A stretch of DNA of 64,000 nucleotides from Yersinia aleksiciae (GCF_001047675.1 NZ_CP011975.1:3140073-3204072); one strand, 5' to 3'. Shown: positions 39,832-51,725, numbered from the stretch's first letter. The notes: generated by a model not told the origin, from the sequence alone. Made by a program: numbers and translations.

Positions 39832-40021
39832 GGTGGTGCTCCTGGGCATTTCCCGCCAGCTTGCCTTCGAATGGTTGTAGTTACAAGCAAGTGGGCAGCT
39901 AAATAAAATGGATAGACAGATACGGTACTGATAATGGCAAGAATATCTGTTGATGATAGCCAGTGCATGCGTTAATGATAAGACATATTGATGAGCACTA
40001 CAGTGAACATAAAGGGAGAGT

Positions 40022-40402
40022 ATGTCTCGTTGGTTGTTAATAATTTTAGGGTGGCTAGCGGTGATATTGGCAACTTTGGGTGTCGTGCTTCCTATTTTAC
40101 CTACCACGCCATTTTTGCTACTGGCCGCGTGGTGCTTTGCTCGTTCTTCCCCACGGTTTCATCATTGGCTGCTCTATCGCTCATGGTTTGGTAGCTACAT
40201 CCGCACCTGGCAGCAACATCGTGCTCTGCCGCAAGGCGTTAAGTGGAAAGCGATATTGGTCACCGTGCTCACTTTTACCGTTTCACTTTGGTTGGTAAAA
40301 ATTTGGTGGGTTAGAGGCTTATTGCTTATCATATTAACGGTGTTGTTGACCTTTATGTTGCGGATGCCAGTTATTGACCTATCGCAACAAAATAAGCGCT
40401 GA
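40022..40402 (+). CDS. ybaN: YbaN family membrane protein (DUF454)
   Basis: A 126-residue inner-membrane protein. Hydrophobic segments lie at about 4-24 and at 75-115, with the DUF454 signature GVVLPILPTTPFLLLAAWCFARSSPRF. Function unknown. GGGAGAGT stands before the ATG. Between priC and apt, as in E. coli. Confidence 0.9.
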   Translation: MSRWLLIILGWLAVILATLGVVLPILPTTPFLLLAAWCFARSSPRFHHWLLYRSWFGSYIRTWQQHRALPQGVKWKAILVTVLTFTVSLWLVKIWWVRGLLLIILTVLLTFMLRMPVIDLSQQNKR

Positions 40403-40616
40403 GCAGTTCACACTAGTTGCATTTTAGTGTCAGTTTGCATAGATTTGAGCGTTTTCGTGCGCGGGGTGATCCCTCGTTGCGTCCTTAGGGTTAAGGATGC
40501 GGTAACTTGCACTATCGGGGTGTCATCGGTAGATAGAACAAGTTACTCAGCTGATGTGGCATTAGCATTGGTTGGCCGCGCTTTAGTATGTACAGCAGTT
40601 TTATCAGGCACAAATT

Positions 40617-41180
40617 ATGACCGCTACTGCACCTAATACAGCACAACAGCTTAAATATATTAAAGACAGTATCAAAACCATCCCCGATTACCCAAAAGCG
40701 GGAATACTGTTCCGTGATGTGACCAGCTTGCTGGAAGATCCGTTAGCTTATGCCTCTAGCATCGAAATGCTGGTTGAGCGCTATTTGGATAAAGGCGTGA
40801 CCAAAGTAGTGGGTACAGAAGCCCGCGGCTTTTTGTTCGGTGCGCCAGTGGCATTAGCTCTGGGTGTTGGTTTTGTTCCCGTGCGCAAGCCGGGTAAGTT
40901 ACCACGCGCCACCATCAGCGAAAGCTATGAGTTAGAGTACGGCACCGACAAACTAGAGATCCACACGGACAGCATTCAGCCGGGCGATAATGTCTTGGTC
41001 ATTGACGATTTGCTGGCGACTGGCGGGACGATCGAAGCAACGGTTAAATTGATTCGTCGTCTGGGTGGTGAAGTGACTGACGCGGCGTTTGTCATTGATT
41101 TGCCTGAACTGGGTGGCGAAGCTCGCCTAACTCAGCAAGGGATTACTTGCTACAGTCTGGTCTCCTTCAGCGGGCATTGA
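40617..41180 (+). CDS. apt: Adenine phosphoribosyltransferase
   Basis: A 187-residue type I phosphoribosyltransferase salvaging adenine to AMP with PRPP. The PRPP-binding motif is [13 protein letters not shown] at about residues 123-135. Length matches E. coli (183). The 214-base leader after ybaN contains no supportable gene. dnaX follows by 83 bases. Confidence 0.97.
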   Translation: MTATAPNTAQQLKYIKDSIKTIPDYPKAGILFRDVTSLLEDPLAYASSIEMLVERYLDKGVTKVVGTEARGFLFGAPVALALGVGFVPVRKPGKLPRATISESYELEYGTDKLEIHTDSIQPGDNVLVIDDLLATGGTIEATVKLIRRLGGEVTDAAFVIDLPELGGEARLTQQGITCYSLVSFSGH

Positions 41181-41197
41181 TTGTATTGAAAATATCG

Positions 41198-41219
41198 GCC
41201 TCGCCGTTAGTGGCGAGGC
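41198..41219 (+). terminator. Hairpin between apt and dnaX
   Basis: A perfect 8-bp stem (GCCTCGCC/GGCGAGGC) with a 6-base loop lies 17 bases after apt. The following TGTGTTAG is not a clean T-tract, so some read-through into dnaX is likely. Confidence 0.5.
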
Positions 41220-41263
41220 TGTGTTAGCATGACCCTCTAGATTATCCAACTTCTCCGGTATTA

Positions 41264-43237
41264 ATGAGCTATCAGGCCCTTGCCCGTAAGTGGCGCCCCC
41301 AAACGTTTGCAGACGTCGTTGGTCAGGAGCATGTTCTGACGGCGCTAGCCAATAGCCTTTCGTTAGGGCGGATTCATCACGCCTATCTGTTTTCCGGCAC
41401 CCGTGGTGTTGGCAAGACCTCTATTGCTCGCTTATTAGCCAAGGGACTTAACTGCGAAACGGGTATCACTGCCACCCCGTGCGGTACTTGTGCTAACTGC
41501 CGCGAGATCGAACAAGGCCGTTTCGTTGATCTAATTGAGATAGATGCCGCCTCGCGGACGAAAGTCGAAGATACCCGAGAGCTGCTGGATAATGTGCAAT
41601 ATGCCCCAGCCCGTGGCCGTTTCAAAGTCTACTTGATCGATGAAGTACACATGTTGTCGCGGCACAGTTTCAATGCGCTGTTAAAAACCCTTGAAGAGCC
41701 GCCAGCACATGTGAAATTTCTGCTGGCGACCACGGATCCGCAGAAGTTGCCGGTGACTATCCTTTCCCGCTGTCTGCAATTCCACCTCAAAGTGATCGAT
41801 GTTGAAGTCATCCGTGCGCTACTCGAAAAGATATTGCAAGTTGAGCATATCAGCAGTGATGCTAGAGCATTGCAATTACTGGCGCGGGCTGCCGATGGCA
41901 GTATGCGTGATGCCCTTAGCCTCACAGATCAAGCGGTGGCAATGGGGGATGGGAGTATCACGACGGCCACTGTCAGCCAGATGCTTGGCACGCTGGATGA
42001 TGAGCAGCCACTGGCGATTATCGAAGCATTAGTGAGTGCCGATGGTGTGCGGGTGATGGCGCAGATAGAACAAGCGGCATCGCGTGGCGTGGATTGGGAA
42101 AACTTATTGGTTGAAACCTTAAGTTTGCTGCACCGTATTGCGATGGTGCAGTTGCTGCCATCGATGCTGGATAATCATTACGCAACGATCGAGCCACGTT
42201 TACGCGAACTGGCCCGTACATTACCGCCTGCGGATATTCAGCTCTATTATCAAACTCTGTTGGTGGGCCGCAAAGAGCTGGCCTATGCACCGGATCGTCG
42301 TATGGGGGTTGAAATGACCCTATTGCGAGCGCTGGCTTTTCATCCTAAAGCGATAATCGCCGAATCCCAGATCATGCCCGCAGTCATGCCGATGGCCGCC
42401 ATGGGCAATAACAGTGCACCAGCCACTCAACGCGATCAAAATACACAAACCGTTCAAGCAGAATCGCAGCAAGAGGCCCCACCACTCGGGGCTGCCGCGA
42501 CAGTGAGTACTCAGTTACCCGACTCTACCGCACAGCTTCTTCAAGCGCGAACGCAGTTACTGCGACAGTCGGGGACGACCACCGCAAAAAAGAGTGAACC
42601 GGCGGCGCCAGGAAAAGCGCGGCCGGCAAACTCAGCACTTGAGCGCTTAGCTTCGGTGACTGAGCGCAGCCAGCAGCGTCTGGCCGCCAAATCAACGGAA
42701 GAGAAGAAACCGGTAAAGAAAGAAGCTTACCGCTGGATCGCGCAGAATCAGCCTGAAGTCTCAATTGAGCCGATAGCCACGCCGAAAGCGATGCGTTCGG
42801 CGCTGGAACATGAAAAAACGCCAGAGCTTTCGGCAAAATTGGCCGAAGAGGCGATGGCGCGGGATCCTTGGGCGGCTGAGATAGATAAGCTACAAATTCC
42901 TAAATTGGTGCAGCAGCTTGCGCTGAATGCATTTAAAGAAGAAATAGAACCGGGTAATATTTGCCTTCACCTGCGTTCTGCTCAGCGCCACTTAAATTCG
43001 CCATCGGCACAAAAGATGTTGGCGGAGGCTCTGAGTGAATTACAAGGTAACGCGGTGACACTTAGTGTTGTCGAAGATGATAATCCCGCGGAGCGCACCC
43101 CGCTGGAGTGGCGGCAAACCATTTATGAAGAAAAACTGGCGCAAGCGCGTCAGTCAATTATCGCGGATAATAATATTCAGACACTGCGTCGTTTCTTTGA
43201 CGCCGAATTGGATGAAGAGAGTATCCGACCAGTTTAA
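41264..43237 (+). CDS. dnaX: DNA polymerase III tau subunit (and gamma by frameshift)
   Basis: A 657-residue tau subunit of the clamp-loader complex. The N-terminal AAA+ part has Walker A GTRGVGKTS, four zinc-ligand cysteines (CETGITATPCGTCANC), the DEVH box and the sensor region. A Pro/Ala/Gln-rich linker follows, then the tau-specific domains that bind DnaB and the polymerase core. A -1 frameshift site at codons 442-443 would give a gamma form of about 444 residues. ybaB and recR follow. Confidence 0.97.
   Translation: MSYQALARKWRPQTFADVVGQEHVLTALANSLSLGRIHHAYLFSGTRGVGKTSIARLLAKGLNCETGITATPCGTCANCREIEQGRFVDLIEIDAASRTKVEDTRELLDNVQYAPARGRFKVYLIDEVHMLSRHSFNALLKTLEEPPAHVKFLLATTDPQKLPVTILSRCLQFHLKVIDVEVIRALLEKILQVEHISSDARALQLLARAADGSMRDALSLTDQAVAMGDGSITTATVSQMLGTLDDEQPLAIIEALVSADGVRVMAQIEQAASRGVDWENLLVETLSLLHRIAMVQLLPSMLDNHYATIEPRLRELARTLPPADIQLYYQTLLVGRKELAYAPDRRMGVEMTLLRALAFHPKAIIAESQIMPAVMPMAAMGNNSAPATQRDQNTQTVQAESQQEAPPLGAAATVSTQLPDSTAQLLQARTQLLRQSGTTTAKKSEPAAPGKARPANSALERLASVTERSQQRLAAKSTEEKKPVKKEAYRWIAQNQPEVSIEPIATPKAMRSALEHEKTPELSAKLAEEAMARDPWAAEIDKLQIPKLVQQLALNAFKEEIEPGNICLHLRSAQRHLNSPSAQKMLAEALSELQGNAVTLSVVEDDNPAERTPLEWRQTIYEEKLAQARQSIIADNNIQTLRRFFDAELDEESIRPV
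42586..42626 (+). promoter_or_regulatory. Programmed -1 frameshift signal in dnaX
   Basis: The slippery heptamer A AAA AAG occupies 42586-42592. After slipping, GAG and then TGA (42595-42597) end gamma. Six bases after the heptamer a stem (CCGGCGGCGC with GCGCGGCCGG, one mismatch, 8-base loop) spans 42599-42626. The arrangement is the same as in E. coli. Confidence 0.92.
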
Positions 43238-43283
43238 CTGCTGCGATAAGTGCATGGTGCACTGACGTGGCCCCTTGCTATGA

Positions 43284-43624
<341 letters not shown>

Positions 43625-43625
<1 letters not shown>

Positions 43626-44230
43626 TGCAAACCAGCCCACTCCTTGAATCATTAATGGAGGCGTTGCGCTGCTTACCGGGTGTTGGCCCGAAATCAGCGC
43701 AACGCATGGCATTCCAGCTGCTACAACGCGATCGTAGCGGCGGAATGCGCTTGGCACAGTCTTTAACCCGTGCGATGTCCGAAATCGGCCACTGTGCTGA
43801 CTGCCGTACATTTACCGAGCAAGACCGTTGCACTATTTGCTCCAATCCACGCCGTCAGCAAAATGGCCAAATCTGTGTGGTCGAAAGCCCTGCGGATATC
43901 CATGCGATTGAACAAACCGGCCAGTTTGGTGGGCGCTATTTTGTACTGATGGGGCACTTATCCCCCATGGATGGCATTGGCCCCGGTGATATTGGTTTAG
44001 ATTTACTCGAAAAACGGCTTGAATCTGAAACCATTACTGAGGTTATTCTGGCAACTAACCCGACGGTTGAGGGGGACGCAACTGCTAACTATATCGGTCA
44101 GATGTGTGGTCAGTATGGGGTATTAGCCAGCCGTATTGCACATGGCGTGCCTGTTGGTGGCGAGCTGGAAATGGTTGATGGTACGACACTATCCCATTCG
44201 TTAGCTGGGCGTAATCCCATTAAGTATTAA
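43625..44230 (+). CDS. recR: Recombination protein RecR
   Basis: A 201-residue RecFOR component that helps load RecA on gapped DNA. It has a helix-hairpin-helix ([13 protein letters not shown]), a four-cysteine zinc finger (C-x2-C and C-x2-C in [16 protein letters not shown]), and a Toprim domain starting at [14 protein letters not shown] with GDIGLDLL. Length equals E. coli RecR. The start overlaps the ybaB stop by one base. Confidence 0.97.
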
Positions 44231-44339
44231 CCTCATGTCATCGTGCGGGCGATTGTTTTGTTATTGATTCCCATCTGAATAATTTTATTCGTGATCATTA
44301 GCTTATCGCCCCTAATCCCCTATTTTTTCTGCGTCGAGA

Positions 44340-44368
44340 CTTGAATCCCCCGCCTGTCGGCCCCATTT
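44340..44368 (+). promoter_or_regulatory. Sigma32 heat-shock promoter of htpG
   Basis: CTTGAAT (44340-44346), a 14-base spacer and CCCCATTT (44361-44368) match the sigma32 consensus closely, about 52 bases before htpG. Confidence 0.9.
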
Positions 44369-44420
44369 AATCCTCATTGTTCAATTTTGTACCTGTCGGT
44401 AATTTGGATTGAGGTAATTA

Positions 44421-46295
44421 ATGAGTATGAAAGGTCAAGAAACCCGTGGATTCCAGTCTGAAGTCAAACAACTTCTCCATTTGATGATTCACTCGCTTTA
44501 TTCCAATAAAGAAATTTTCTTGCGTGAGCTGATCTCAAATGCCTCTGATGCGGCGGATAAACTGCGTTTTCGCGCGCTATCTAACCCTGAGTTGTTCGAG
44601 GGGGACGGCGAGCTGCGCGTGCGTCTATCTTTTGATAAAGAAAAACGTACTTTGACCCTAAGTGATAACGGCATCGGTATGAGCCGTGAAGAAGTCATTG
44701 ATAACCTTGGGACTATCGCCAAATCAGGGACCAAAGCATTCCTTGAGTCTATTGGTTCAGATCAAGCCAAAGATAGCCAATTAATTGGTCAGTTTGGTGT
44801 CGGCTTCTATTCTGCCTTTATCGTGGCCGATAAAGTCACTGTTCGTACCCGCGCTGCCGGTGCCCCAGCGGAAGCTGGTGTGTTCTGGGAATCTGAAGGT
44901 GAGGGTGATTACACCATTGCAGATATCACCAAAGAAGAGCGTGGTACTGAAATTACCCTGCATCTGCGCGAAGGTGAAGATGAATATCTTGATGATTGGC
45001 GTCTGCGATCTGTCATCAGCAAATACTCAGACCACATTGCGTTGCCGGTTGAAGTTCAAAGTAAAAATGAAGAAGATGGCACCATTACCTGGGAGAAAAT
45101 TAATAAAGCTCAGGCACTGTGGACCTGCAATAAAGCGGATATCACGGATGACGAATACAAAGCCTTTTACAAGCATATCGCCCATGACTTTACCGATCCA
45201 TTAATCTGGAGTCACAACCGCGTTGAAGGCAAGCAGGAGTACACCAGCCTGCTGTATATTCCGGCGCAGGCTCCTTGGGATATGTGGAATCGTGACCATA
45301 AGCATGGCTTGAAGCTTTATGTCCAGCGCGTATTTATCATGGATGACGCGGAGCAGTTCATGCCGAACTACCTGCGGTTCGTTCGCGGCTTAATAGACTC
45401 TAATGATCTGCCGCTCAACGTCTCCCGCGAGATTCTGCAAGATAGCCGTGTGACTCAGAATCTGCGCAGTGCGTTGACCAAACGTGTGCTGCAAATGTTG
45501 GAAAAACTGGCCAAAGACGATGCTGAGAAATATCAGCAGTTCTGGCAGCAGTTTGGCATGGCGCTGAAAGAAGGCCCAGCTGAAGACGGCAGCAATAAAG
45601 AGACCATCGCTAAGTTACTGCGCTTTGCTTCAACACACACTGATAGCTCAGCACAGACCGTGTCATTGGAAGACTATGTCAGCCGTATGGCCGAAGGGCA
45701 GGAGAAGATTTATTACATCACTGCTGACAGCTATGCGGCAGCGAAGAACAGCCCTCATTTGGAACTGTTCCGCAAAAAAGGCATTGAAGTCTTACTGTTA
45801 TCCGATCGTATCGATGAATGGATGATGAGTTACCTAACTGAGTTTGATGGTAAAGTCTTCCAATCAGTCAGCAAAGCAGATGATTCGCTGGATAAGCTGG
45901 CAGATGAAGAGCGTCCAGAGCAGCAAGAGGCTGATAAAGCACTGGCGCCATTCGTCGAGCGTGTTAAAACTTTGCTGGGTGAGCGAGTGAAAGATGTGCG
46001 TCTGACGCATCGTCTGACCGATACGCCAGCGATTGTCACGACAGATGCCGACGAGATGAGCACGCAAATGGCGAAATTGTTTGCCGCTGCGGGTCAGCAG
46101 GCACCTGAAGTGAAATACATCTTCGAACTGAATCCAGAACATGGCTTGGTAAAACGGGCAGCTGATGTTGCGGATGATACTCAGTTTGCTGAATGGGTAG
46201 AGTTATTACTGGATCAAGCGCTGTTAGCTGAGCGGGGAACACTAGATGACCCTAACCAGTTCATTCGCAGAATGAATCAGTTATTAACGGCTTAA
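44421..46295 (+). CDS. htpG: Chaperone HtpG (Hsp90)
   Basis: A 624-residue Hsp90. The GHKL ATPase motifs are [16 protein letters not shown] and [11 protein letters not shown] in the N-terminal domain. The middle-domain catalytic-arginine region SREILQDSR and the C-terminal dimerisation domain follow. It lacks the eukaryotic MEEVD tail as expected. Heat control is predicted from the sigma32 promoter. Confidence 0.98.
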   Translation: MSMKGQETRGFQSEVKQLLHLMIHSLYSNKEIFLRELISNASDAADKLRFRALSNPELFEGDGELRVRLSFDKEKRTLTLSDNGIGMSREEVIDNLGTIAKSGTKAFLESIGSDQAKDSQLIGQFGVGFYSAFIVADKVTVRTRAAGAPAEAGVFWESEGEGDYTIADITKEERGTEITLHLREGEDEYLDDWRLRSVISKYSDHIALPVEVQSKNEEDGTITWEKINKAQALWTCNKADITDDEYKAFYKHIAHDFTDPLIWSHNRVEGKQEYTSLLYIPAQAPWDMWNRDHKHGLKLYVQRVFIMDDAEQFMPNYLRFVRGLIDSNDLPLNVSREILQDSRVTQNLRSALTKRVLQMLEKLAKDDAEKYQQFWQQFGMALKEGPAEDGSNKETIAKLLRFASTHTDSSAQTVSLEDYVSRMAEGQEKIYYITADSYAAAKNSPHLELFRKKGIEVLLLSDRIDEWMMSYLTEFDGKVFQSVSKADDSLDKLADEERPEQQEADKALAPFVERVKTLLGERVKDVRLTHRLTDTPAIVTTDADEMSTQMAKLFAAAGQQAPEVKYIFELNPEHGLVKRAADVADDTQFAEWVELLLDQALLAERGTLDDPNQFIRRMNQLLTA

Positions 46296-46306
46296 TTGCG
46301 TAATGG

Positions 46307-46345
46307 AACGCCTCTGGCATATAACTTGTCAGAGGCGTTTTTTTT
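46307..46345 (+). terminator. Intrinsic terminator of htpG
   Basis: AACGCCTCTG pairs with CAGAGGCGTT around a 13-base loop, followed by a run of T, 12 bases past the htpG stop. Confidence 0.9.
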
Positions 46346-46486
46346 ATTCAATTTCAGTGCCTTAATCTTAAGTTTTGCCTTAGTGTCGCTAATGCCATCC
46401 CGCTAACCAACTTCGCGCGCCTTGAGCCAACCCCCCTGAAAATGGTATGGTTGTTCGTTTTCCGCATTTTCGATTTATTTAAGTAA

Positions 46487-47170
<684 letters not shown>

Positions 47171-47188
47171 TTCTGAATGCTAAGATAG

Positions 47189-47220
47189 CGAAGGCGGCCT
47201 GAGGTCGCCTTTCGTATTTT
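47189..47220 (+). terminator. Intrinsic terminator of adk
   Basis: CGAAGGCGGCC pairs with GGTCGCCTTTCG (one bulge), then TATTTT, 19 bases past the adk stop. Confidence 0.75.
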
Positions 47221-47288
47221 ACGGATCTCGTTGAAAGCTCAATTATTAGCTCGAATAATACGCGTAACAGCCAAACAAGGACTTGTGC

Positions 47289-48251
47289 ATGATGCAAAGT
47301 AAGCTCGGTGTACTGATGGTTAATCTGGGGACACCAGATGCTCCTACATCGCAAGCGGTCAAACGCTATCTGGCTGAGTTCCTGAGTGATCGTAGGGTCG
47401 TTGACACATCCCCATTGCTTTGGTGGCCTTTATTACGCGGTGTTATTTTGCCGATTCGCTCGCCTCGTGTCGCCAAACTCTATCAATCCGTTTGGATGGA
47501 AGAGGGTTCACCTTTATTGGTCTATAGTCGGCGACAACAGAAAGCGCTGGCAGCACGTATGCCAGATATTCCTGTCGAGTTAGGGATGAGCTATGGTTCA
47601 CCAAATCTGCCAGATGCCATTGATAAACTATTAGCGCAAGGCGTGACTAAGTTGGTGATATTGCCGCTTTATCCGCAATACTCCTGTTCGACCAGTGCTG
47701 CCGTCTGGGATGCGGTTGCCCGCATATTGAAAGGGTATCGTCGCTTACCATCAGTTTCGTTTATTCGTGATTATGCAGAACATCCCGCTTATATCTCAGC
47801 GCTAAAACAGAGCGTCGAACATGCATTTGCACAACACGGTAAACCAGACCGATTAGTGATGTCCTTTCATGGTATTCCTAAGCGCTATGCTCAATTGGGT
47901 GATGATTATCCTATCCGCTGTGAAGATACCAGCCGTGCGTTACGGGCAGAACTAACACTACCGCCAGAACAGATCATGATGACATATCAGTCCCGATTCG
48001 GTCGCGAACCTTGGCTCACTCCTTATACCGATGAAACATTAAAAAGCCTGCCTGCTCAGGGAGTTGAACATATTCAGCTAATCTGCCCAGGCTTCTCTGC
48101 TGATTGTCTGGAAACATTAGAAGAGATCAAAGAGCAAAATCGTGAGATATTCTTACATGCAGGTGGTAAAAAGTTTGAATACATCCCCGCGCTGAATGAT
48201 GATGTGGGGCATATTGATCTTTTAGAACAGTTAGTTAGAGACCATATGTAG
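47289..48251 (+). CDS. hemH: Ferrochelatase
   Basis: A 320-residue ferrochelatase inserting Fe2+ into protoporphyrin IX, the last step of heme synthesis. Signatures are NLGTPDAPT near the N-terminus, [12 protein letters not shown], the catalytic His in [10 protein letters not shown], and [18 protein letters not shown] at 47289 has AAGG eight bases upstream; an in-frame TTG at 47283 is less likely. It marks the left border of the O-antigen cluster. Confidence 0.97.
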   Translation: MMQSKLGVLMVNLGTPDAPTSQAVKRYLAEFLSDRRVVDTSPLLWWPLLRGVILPIRSPRVAKLYQSVWMEEGSPLLVYSRRQQKALAARMPDIPVELGMSYGSPNLPDAIDKLLAQGVTKLVILPLYPQYSCSTSAAVWDAVARILKGYRRLPSVSFIRDYAEHPAYISALKQSVEHAFAQHGKPDRLVMSFHGIPKRYAQLGDDYPIRCEDTSRALRAELTLPPEQIMMTYQSRFGREPWLTPYTDETLKSLPAQGVEHIQLICPGFSADCLETLEEIKEQNREIFLHAGGKKFEYIPALNDDVGHIDLLEQLVRDHM

Positions 48252-48820
48252 AGCTAATGGTGCAATAGTCTCAATAACGATAATATTAATATCAGTTGGA
48301 ATGATTCTATATGTAAGGAGGATTTACCGAATACAACGATGTTAATCGAGTGTTTTTCATCCATTAAATCAGAATAAACCGAATTGATATTTATATATTT
48401 TCGTAACGATATTTAGCTGTTGATATATGAAATATCTCGAAAATGATATGTTTTACATTTTACTTGTAATGATGGGTTATATGTAAGAAAATTAGGGAAA
48501 ATATTAGCCACAAGTACATACTTTTGTTTAACTGAAAGTGCGATAAAACATCTATCTTTTTGGTCAAACTAGCAGGTTGCATCAATGCAGGTCATGTACA
48601 GCGTTACAATTCCGTATGTTATTTATCAGTGTATTGGTTACTGTAAGCCAAGGGCGGTAGCGTGTACTTTAGCCAAAAAGATACTGTAACTTATTGATAT
48701 TTAGTGATAAATGAGTGTTGCTTTTTTACTTTAGTGTCAGATTAAACTGTCTATATTGTTTGAGATGATTAAAAATATTAATTCCCCCCCAATAATTTTA
48801 ATTTAGCCAGGCTATAAAAT
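48252..48820. other. Intergenic region between hemH and the O-antigen cluster
   Basis: These 569 bases are strongly A/T-rich with no supportable gene. The notable element is the JUMPstart/ops site at 48627-48664. The cluster promoter should lie upstream of it, but I could not single out one -35/-10 pair. Confidence 0.6.
48627..48664 (+). promoter_or_regulatory. JUMPstart sequence with ops element
   Basis: The 3' part GGCGGTAGCGTG (48653-48664) is the exact ops element bound by RfaH, and the preceding 26 bases (CAGTGTATTGG, TAAGCCAAG) follow the JUMPstart pattern. It predicts RfaH-dependent anti-termination of the long O-antigen transcript. It lies about 157 bases before the ddhD remnant. Confidence 0.92.
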
Positions 48821-49802
48821 ATGTCTTTCAATATAAAACTACAGCCATTAGGTATTATTTCTGATACTGGAGAGTCTACGGCTATATTAGATTCAGCTTT
48901 AGGAATAATATTAATATAGAATATAGTTGAAAAGATGGTAGTTGTGGTTCTTGCTAAGCAAAGTTAGTTTCTGACGAAATAGAACAAGGAAATAATATCT
49001 CGTTAACTGATGAAGATATTTCTAATGGATTTATTCTTACTTGCTGCTCAAAACCTAAAAGTAATATAGAAATCAATGTGAAATATTATCCTGAGTTAAG
49101 TCATATAACGAGAAAAACTTATCCATGTAAACTCGATAATATTGAATTTATTGGCAGTAATATTGCTATTCTAACATTACGCTTACCACCAACATCTAAA
49201 ATTGAGTATTTAGCTGGTTAATTTATTGATTTAATCATTAATGGTCAGAGGCGTAGTTATGCTATTGCTAATACACCTGATAATAAAATAGAGTTACATG
49301 TAAGAAAAGTCCCCAATGGTATTTTCAGCGAAATCATTTTTAATGAACTTAAGCTACAGAAACTTCTACGCATTGAGGGGCCGCAAGGCATATTTTTTGT
49401 ACGTGAAAATAACCGGCCACTTATATTTTTAGCGGGAGGAACAGGTTTGCTCCCGTTAAAGCAATGGTCGAGGAACTTATAAGTACGAATGATCAGCGCC
49501 CTATTCATATTTACTGGGGAATGCCTGAAAGCAAACTTTTTTATTCAGATATAGCCAATAAGTGGGCAGCAGAATATCCAAATATTCAATGTGCTCCCGT
49601 CGTTTCTGGGGAGGGTATTTCTTGGCATGGCCAAACAGGGTTCGTTCATAAAGCAGTAATTAACGATTTTTCTGAGCTAGGCAAATACAGTGTATATGCT
49701 TGCGGTTCGCTAGCCATGATTTCTGCTGCGCATCAGGAATTTGTTCAATATGGACTGGCTGAAGACCAATTCTTCTCTGACGCCTTCGTGCCATCAAAGT
49801 AA
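48821..49802 (+). pseudogene. ddhD: CDP-6-deoxy-delta-3,4-glucoseen reductase remnant
   Basis: Translated across frames, this reads as a full-length DdhD/AscD (about 327 codons): an N-terminal 2Fe-2S ferredoxin domain, then an FAD/NAD reductase domain with RRSYAIANTP, GGTG and YACGSLAM. It is dead. There is a frameshift near 48895, stops replace the first Fe-S cysteine (EYS-stop-KDGSCGSC) and the residue after the last one, a further stop lies at about 49219 (LAG-stop-FID), and a second frameshift is near 49450. DdhD works with DdhC in C-3 deoxygenation of CDP-hexose. Confidence 0.93.
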
Positions 49803-49820
49803 TTATTAATGGAGAGTAAA

Positions 49821-50212
49821 GTGAAAGCAGTCGTTCTTGCCGGAGGTTTGGGGACTCGACTGAGTGAAGAAACAATAGTTAAACCGAAGCCAATGGTAGA
49901 GAACGGTGGGATGCCTATTTTATGGCATATAATGAAACTCTATTCTGCTTATGGAATTAATAACTTCATCATTTGCTGTGGTTACAAAGGATATGTAATA
50001 AAAGAATACTTCGCTAATTACTTTATGCATATGTCTGATATTACTTTCTCTATGCGCGATAATGAAATGAAAGTACATCATAAACGAGTAGAACTGTGGA
50101 ATGTGACGTTAGTTGATACCGGTGAACATTCAATGACGGGTGGTCGTTTGAAACGCGTTAAAGATTATGTAAAGGACGATGAGGCATTCTGCTTTACTTA
50201 TGGTGATGGTGT
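49821..50212 (+). pseudogene. ddhA: Glucose-1-phosphate cytidylyltransferase, 5' fragment
   Basis: About 130 codons of DdhA/RfbF from GTG at 49821 ([18 protein letters not shown]). The nucleotide-binding [18 protein letters not shown] and the run TYGDGV are intact, and then the IS element begins. The other half of the gene is absent. DdhA makes CDP-glucose, the first step to CDP-3,6-dideoxyhexoses. GGAGAG stands before the GTG; an in-frame ATG at 49809 is possible. Confidence 0.9.
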
Positions 50213-51243
50213 TGTAAGTATCCCAGCTTTAGTTCCACACACTTTTTGAGATTTCCGGTTTCTCAGCCGTTAGCCGATATTCTTCCGGCGTCAGGTTATT
50301 CAGGGACTCATGAGGCCGCTCACTGTTATATTCATTCAGCGTTCTGAACAGATAAAAATCCAGTGTTTCGGTCCGGTACGTTCGGTTAAATCGTTCGATA
50401 AGTGCGTTTTGCGTCGGTTTGCCTAGCTTGATAAATTCCAGCATCACACCATGCTCTTCAGCCTATTGTGCCCGAGCCAGTGATATCAGCTCCGGTCCGT
50501 TATCCATCCGCATCTTCAGCGGATATCCACGGTTTGCTACTATCCTGTCCAGCACCGTACGACACGCTGCGCTGGGATGTTTAGGTCAATTTCAATAGCC
50601 AGAGCTTCACAGTTAAAATAATCGACGACATTGAAAGTCCGAAAACGTCGGCCACATGTCAGTGCGTCGTGCATAAAATCAATCGACCAACTTTGGTTGA
50701 GGGCTTCCGGCGTACACGCTTGTGGTTCCAGATGTAGCCCTGCCTGCGAAGCACCTGAAAAAATTTCTTAAATCCGTAGCGGGGATAGTGCTCGGCCACC
50801 TCTGTCAGCACCTGCATCACCGGTTCATCGCGTTGCGTATCCGGCTGGTAACGAAACACCGTCGCTGCTCAGCGATAACGTCCTGCATGCCTGGCGTATG
50901 CTCATCGTAAACTGCTCGGTCAAATAGTTGACGAGCTCACGCTTTATCGCTGGTTTTAAAGCTTTTTTCGATGACGTCTTTCAGTGCCCGACATTCCAGA
51001 CTCAGATCGGCAAACATCTGCTTCAGGCGACGATTCTCGTCTTCAAGATCTTTGAGTTTTTTGATATCAGCGGCCTCGCGACACACATCTTTGACGGTCC
51101 TGCCAGCTTCGACGGACTTCAGTACTGCGATGATCTGGTGCTCGGTGAATCGGATCTTACACATAGCGATCTCCTCAGGTGACATAATCAGTATGTCGGA
51201 AGATCTCTAAAAGTGAATGGGCCGTTTTGGTGGGATACTTACA
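50213..51243 (-). mobile_element. Degenerate IS3-family insertion sequence
   Basis: A 1031-bp element with perfect 13-bp terminal inverted repeats (TGTAAGTATCCCA at 50213-50225 and its inverse at 51231-51243), ending TG...CA. The transposase is on the minus strand in two overlapping frames. It is flanked by ddhA on one side and ddhC on the other without a target duplication, so DNA including the rest of ddhA, ddhB and the first part of ddhC was lost. The transposase sequence looks closest to the IS407-type branch; I cannot name the element. Confidence 0.88.
50229..51164 (-). pseudogene. IS3-family transposase OrfA/OrfB remnants
   Basis: OrfA starts at 51164 (MCKIRFTEHQIIAVLKSVEA, AGGAG upstream) but lacks about 20 residues of the helix-turn-helix after VCREA. 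The poly-A slip site GAAAAAAGC near 50955 would join it to OrfB. OrfB reads in pieces down to the TAA at 50229: a frameshift in LSLSS, a deletion after NHKRV, an in-frame stop in ARAQ-stop-AEEH, and a deletion in [15 protein letters not shown] landmarks SWSIDFMHD and [14 protein letters not shown] survive. It cannot move by itself. Confidence 0.85.
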
Positions 51244-51671
51244 GCTGCATGTGGCCTCGCTCAACTTGAACGTGTAGAAGAGTTTGTTGAAACGCATAAG
51301 GCAAACTTTAAGTACCTCAAAGAAGAACTTCAATCATGTGTAGATTTTATTGAGTTACCTGAAGCAACCGAAAACTCAGATCCATCGTGGTTTGGTTTCC
51401 CTATAACTTTAAAAGAAGATTGCGGAATCAGTCGTATTGATTTGGTTAAATTCTTAGATGAAGCAAAAATAGGGACTCTTTTACTCTTCGCTGGTAACCT
51501 AACTCGTCAACCCTATTGCCATGATGTGAAATATCGTATTGTGGGTGAATTGACTAATACTGACAGAATCATGAATCAAACTTTTGGATTGGTATCTATT
51601 CAAGGCTGACACATGATCATTTAGATTATGTCGTGAGTAAGTTTGAAGAGTTCTTTGGTCTGAATTTCTAA
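51244..51671 (+). pseudogene. ddhC: CDP-4-keto-6-deoxyglucose-3-dehydrase, 3' fragment
   Basis: About 142 codons of the C-terminal part of DdhC/RfbH begin right after the IS end (AACGLAQLERVEEFVETHK). Signature segments include DPSWFGFPITLKED, LLFAGNLTRQPY and TNTDRIMNQTF. One T is missing after TNTDRIMNQTF, so the true ending (WIGIYSRLTHDHLDYV... FFGLNF) is out of frame. DdhC is the PMP/2Fe-2S enzyme for C-3 deoxygenation. Confidence 0.92.
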
Positions 51672-51725
51672 TTTAGCTATTACGCTGAGACTAGCTAGTC
51701 TAGCTCAGTTTTACTGAGGTAGTTA

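Noticed and set aside
40427..40636. 69-codon ORF between ybaN and apt
   Set aside because: It overlaps the apt start, lacks a good ribosome site and shows no domain; treated as apt leader.
49464..49802. Separate 112-residue oxidoreductase gene
   Set aside because: It is the C-terminal part of the frameshifted ddhD, not an independent gene.
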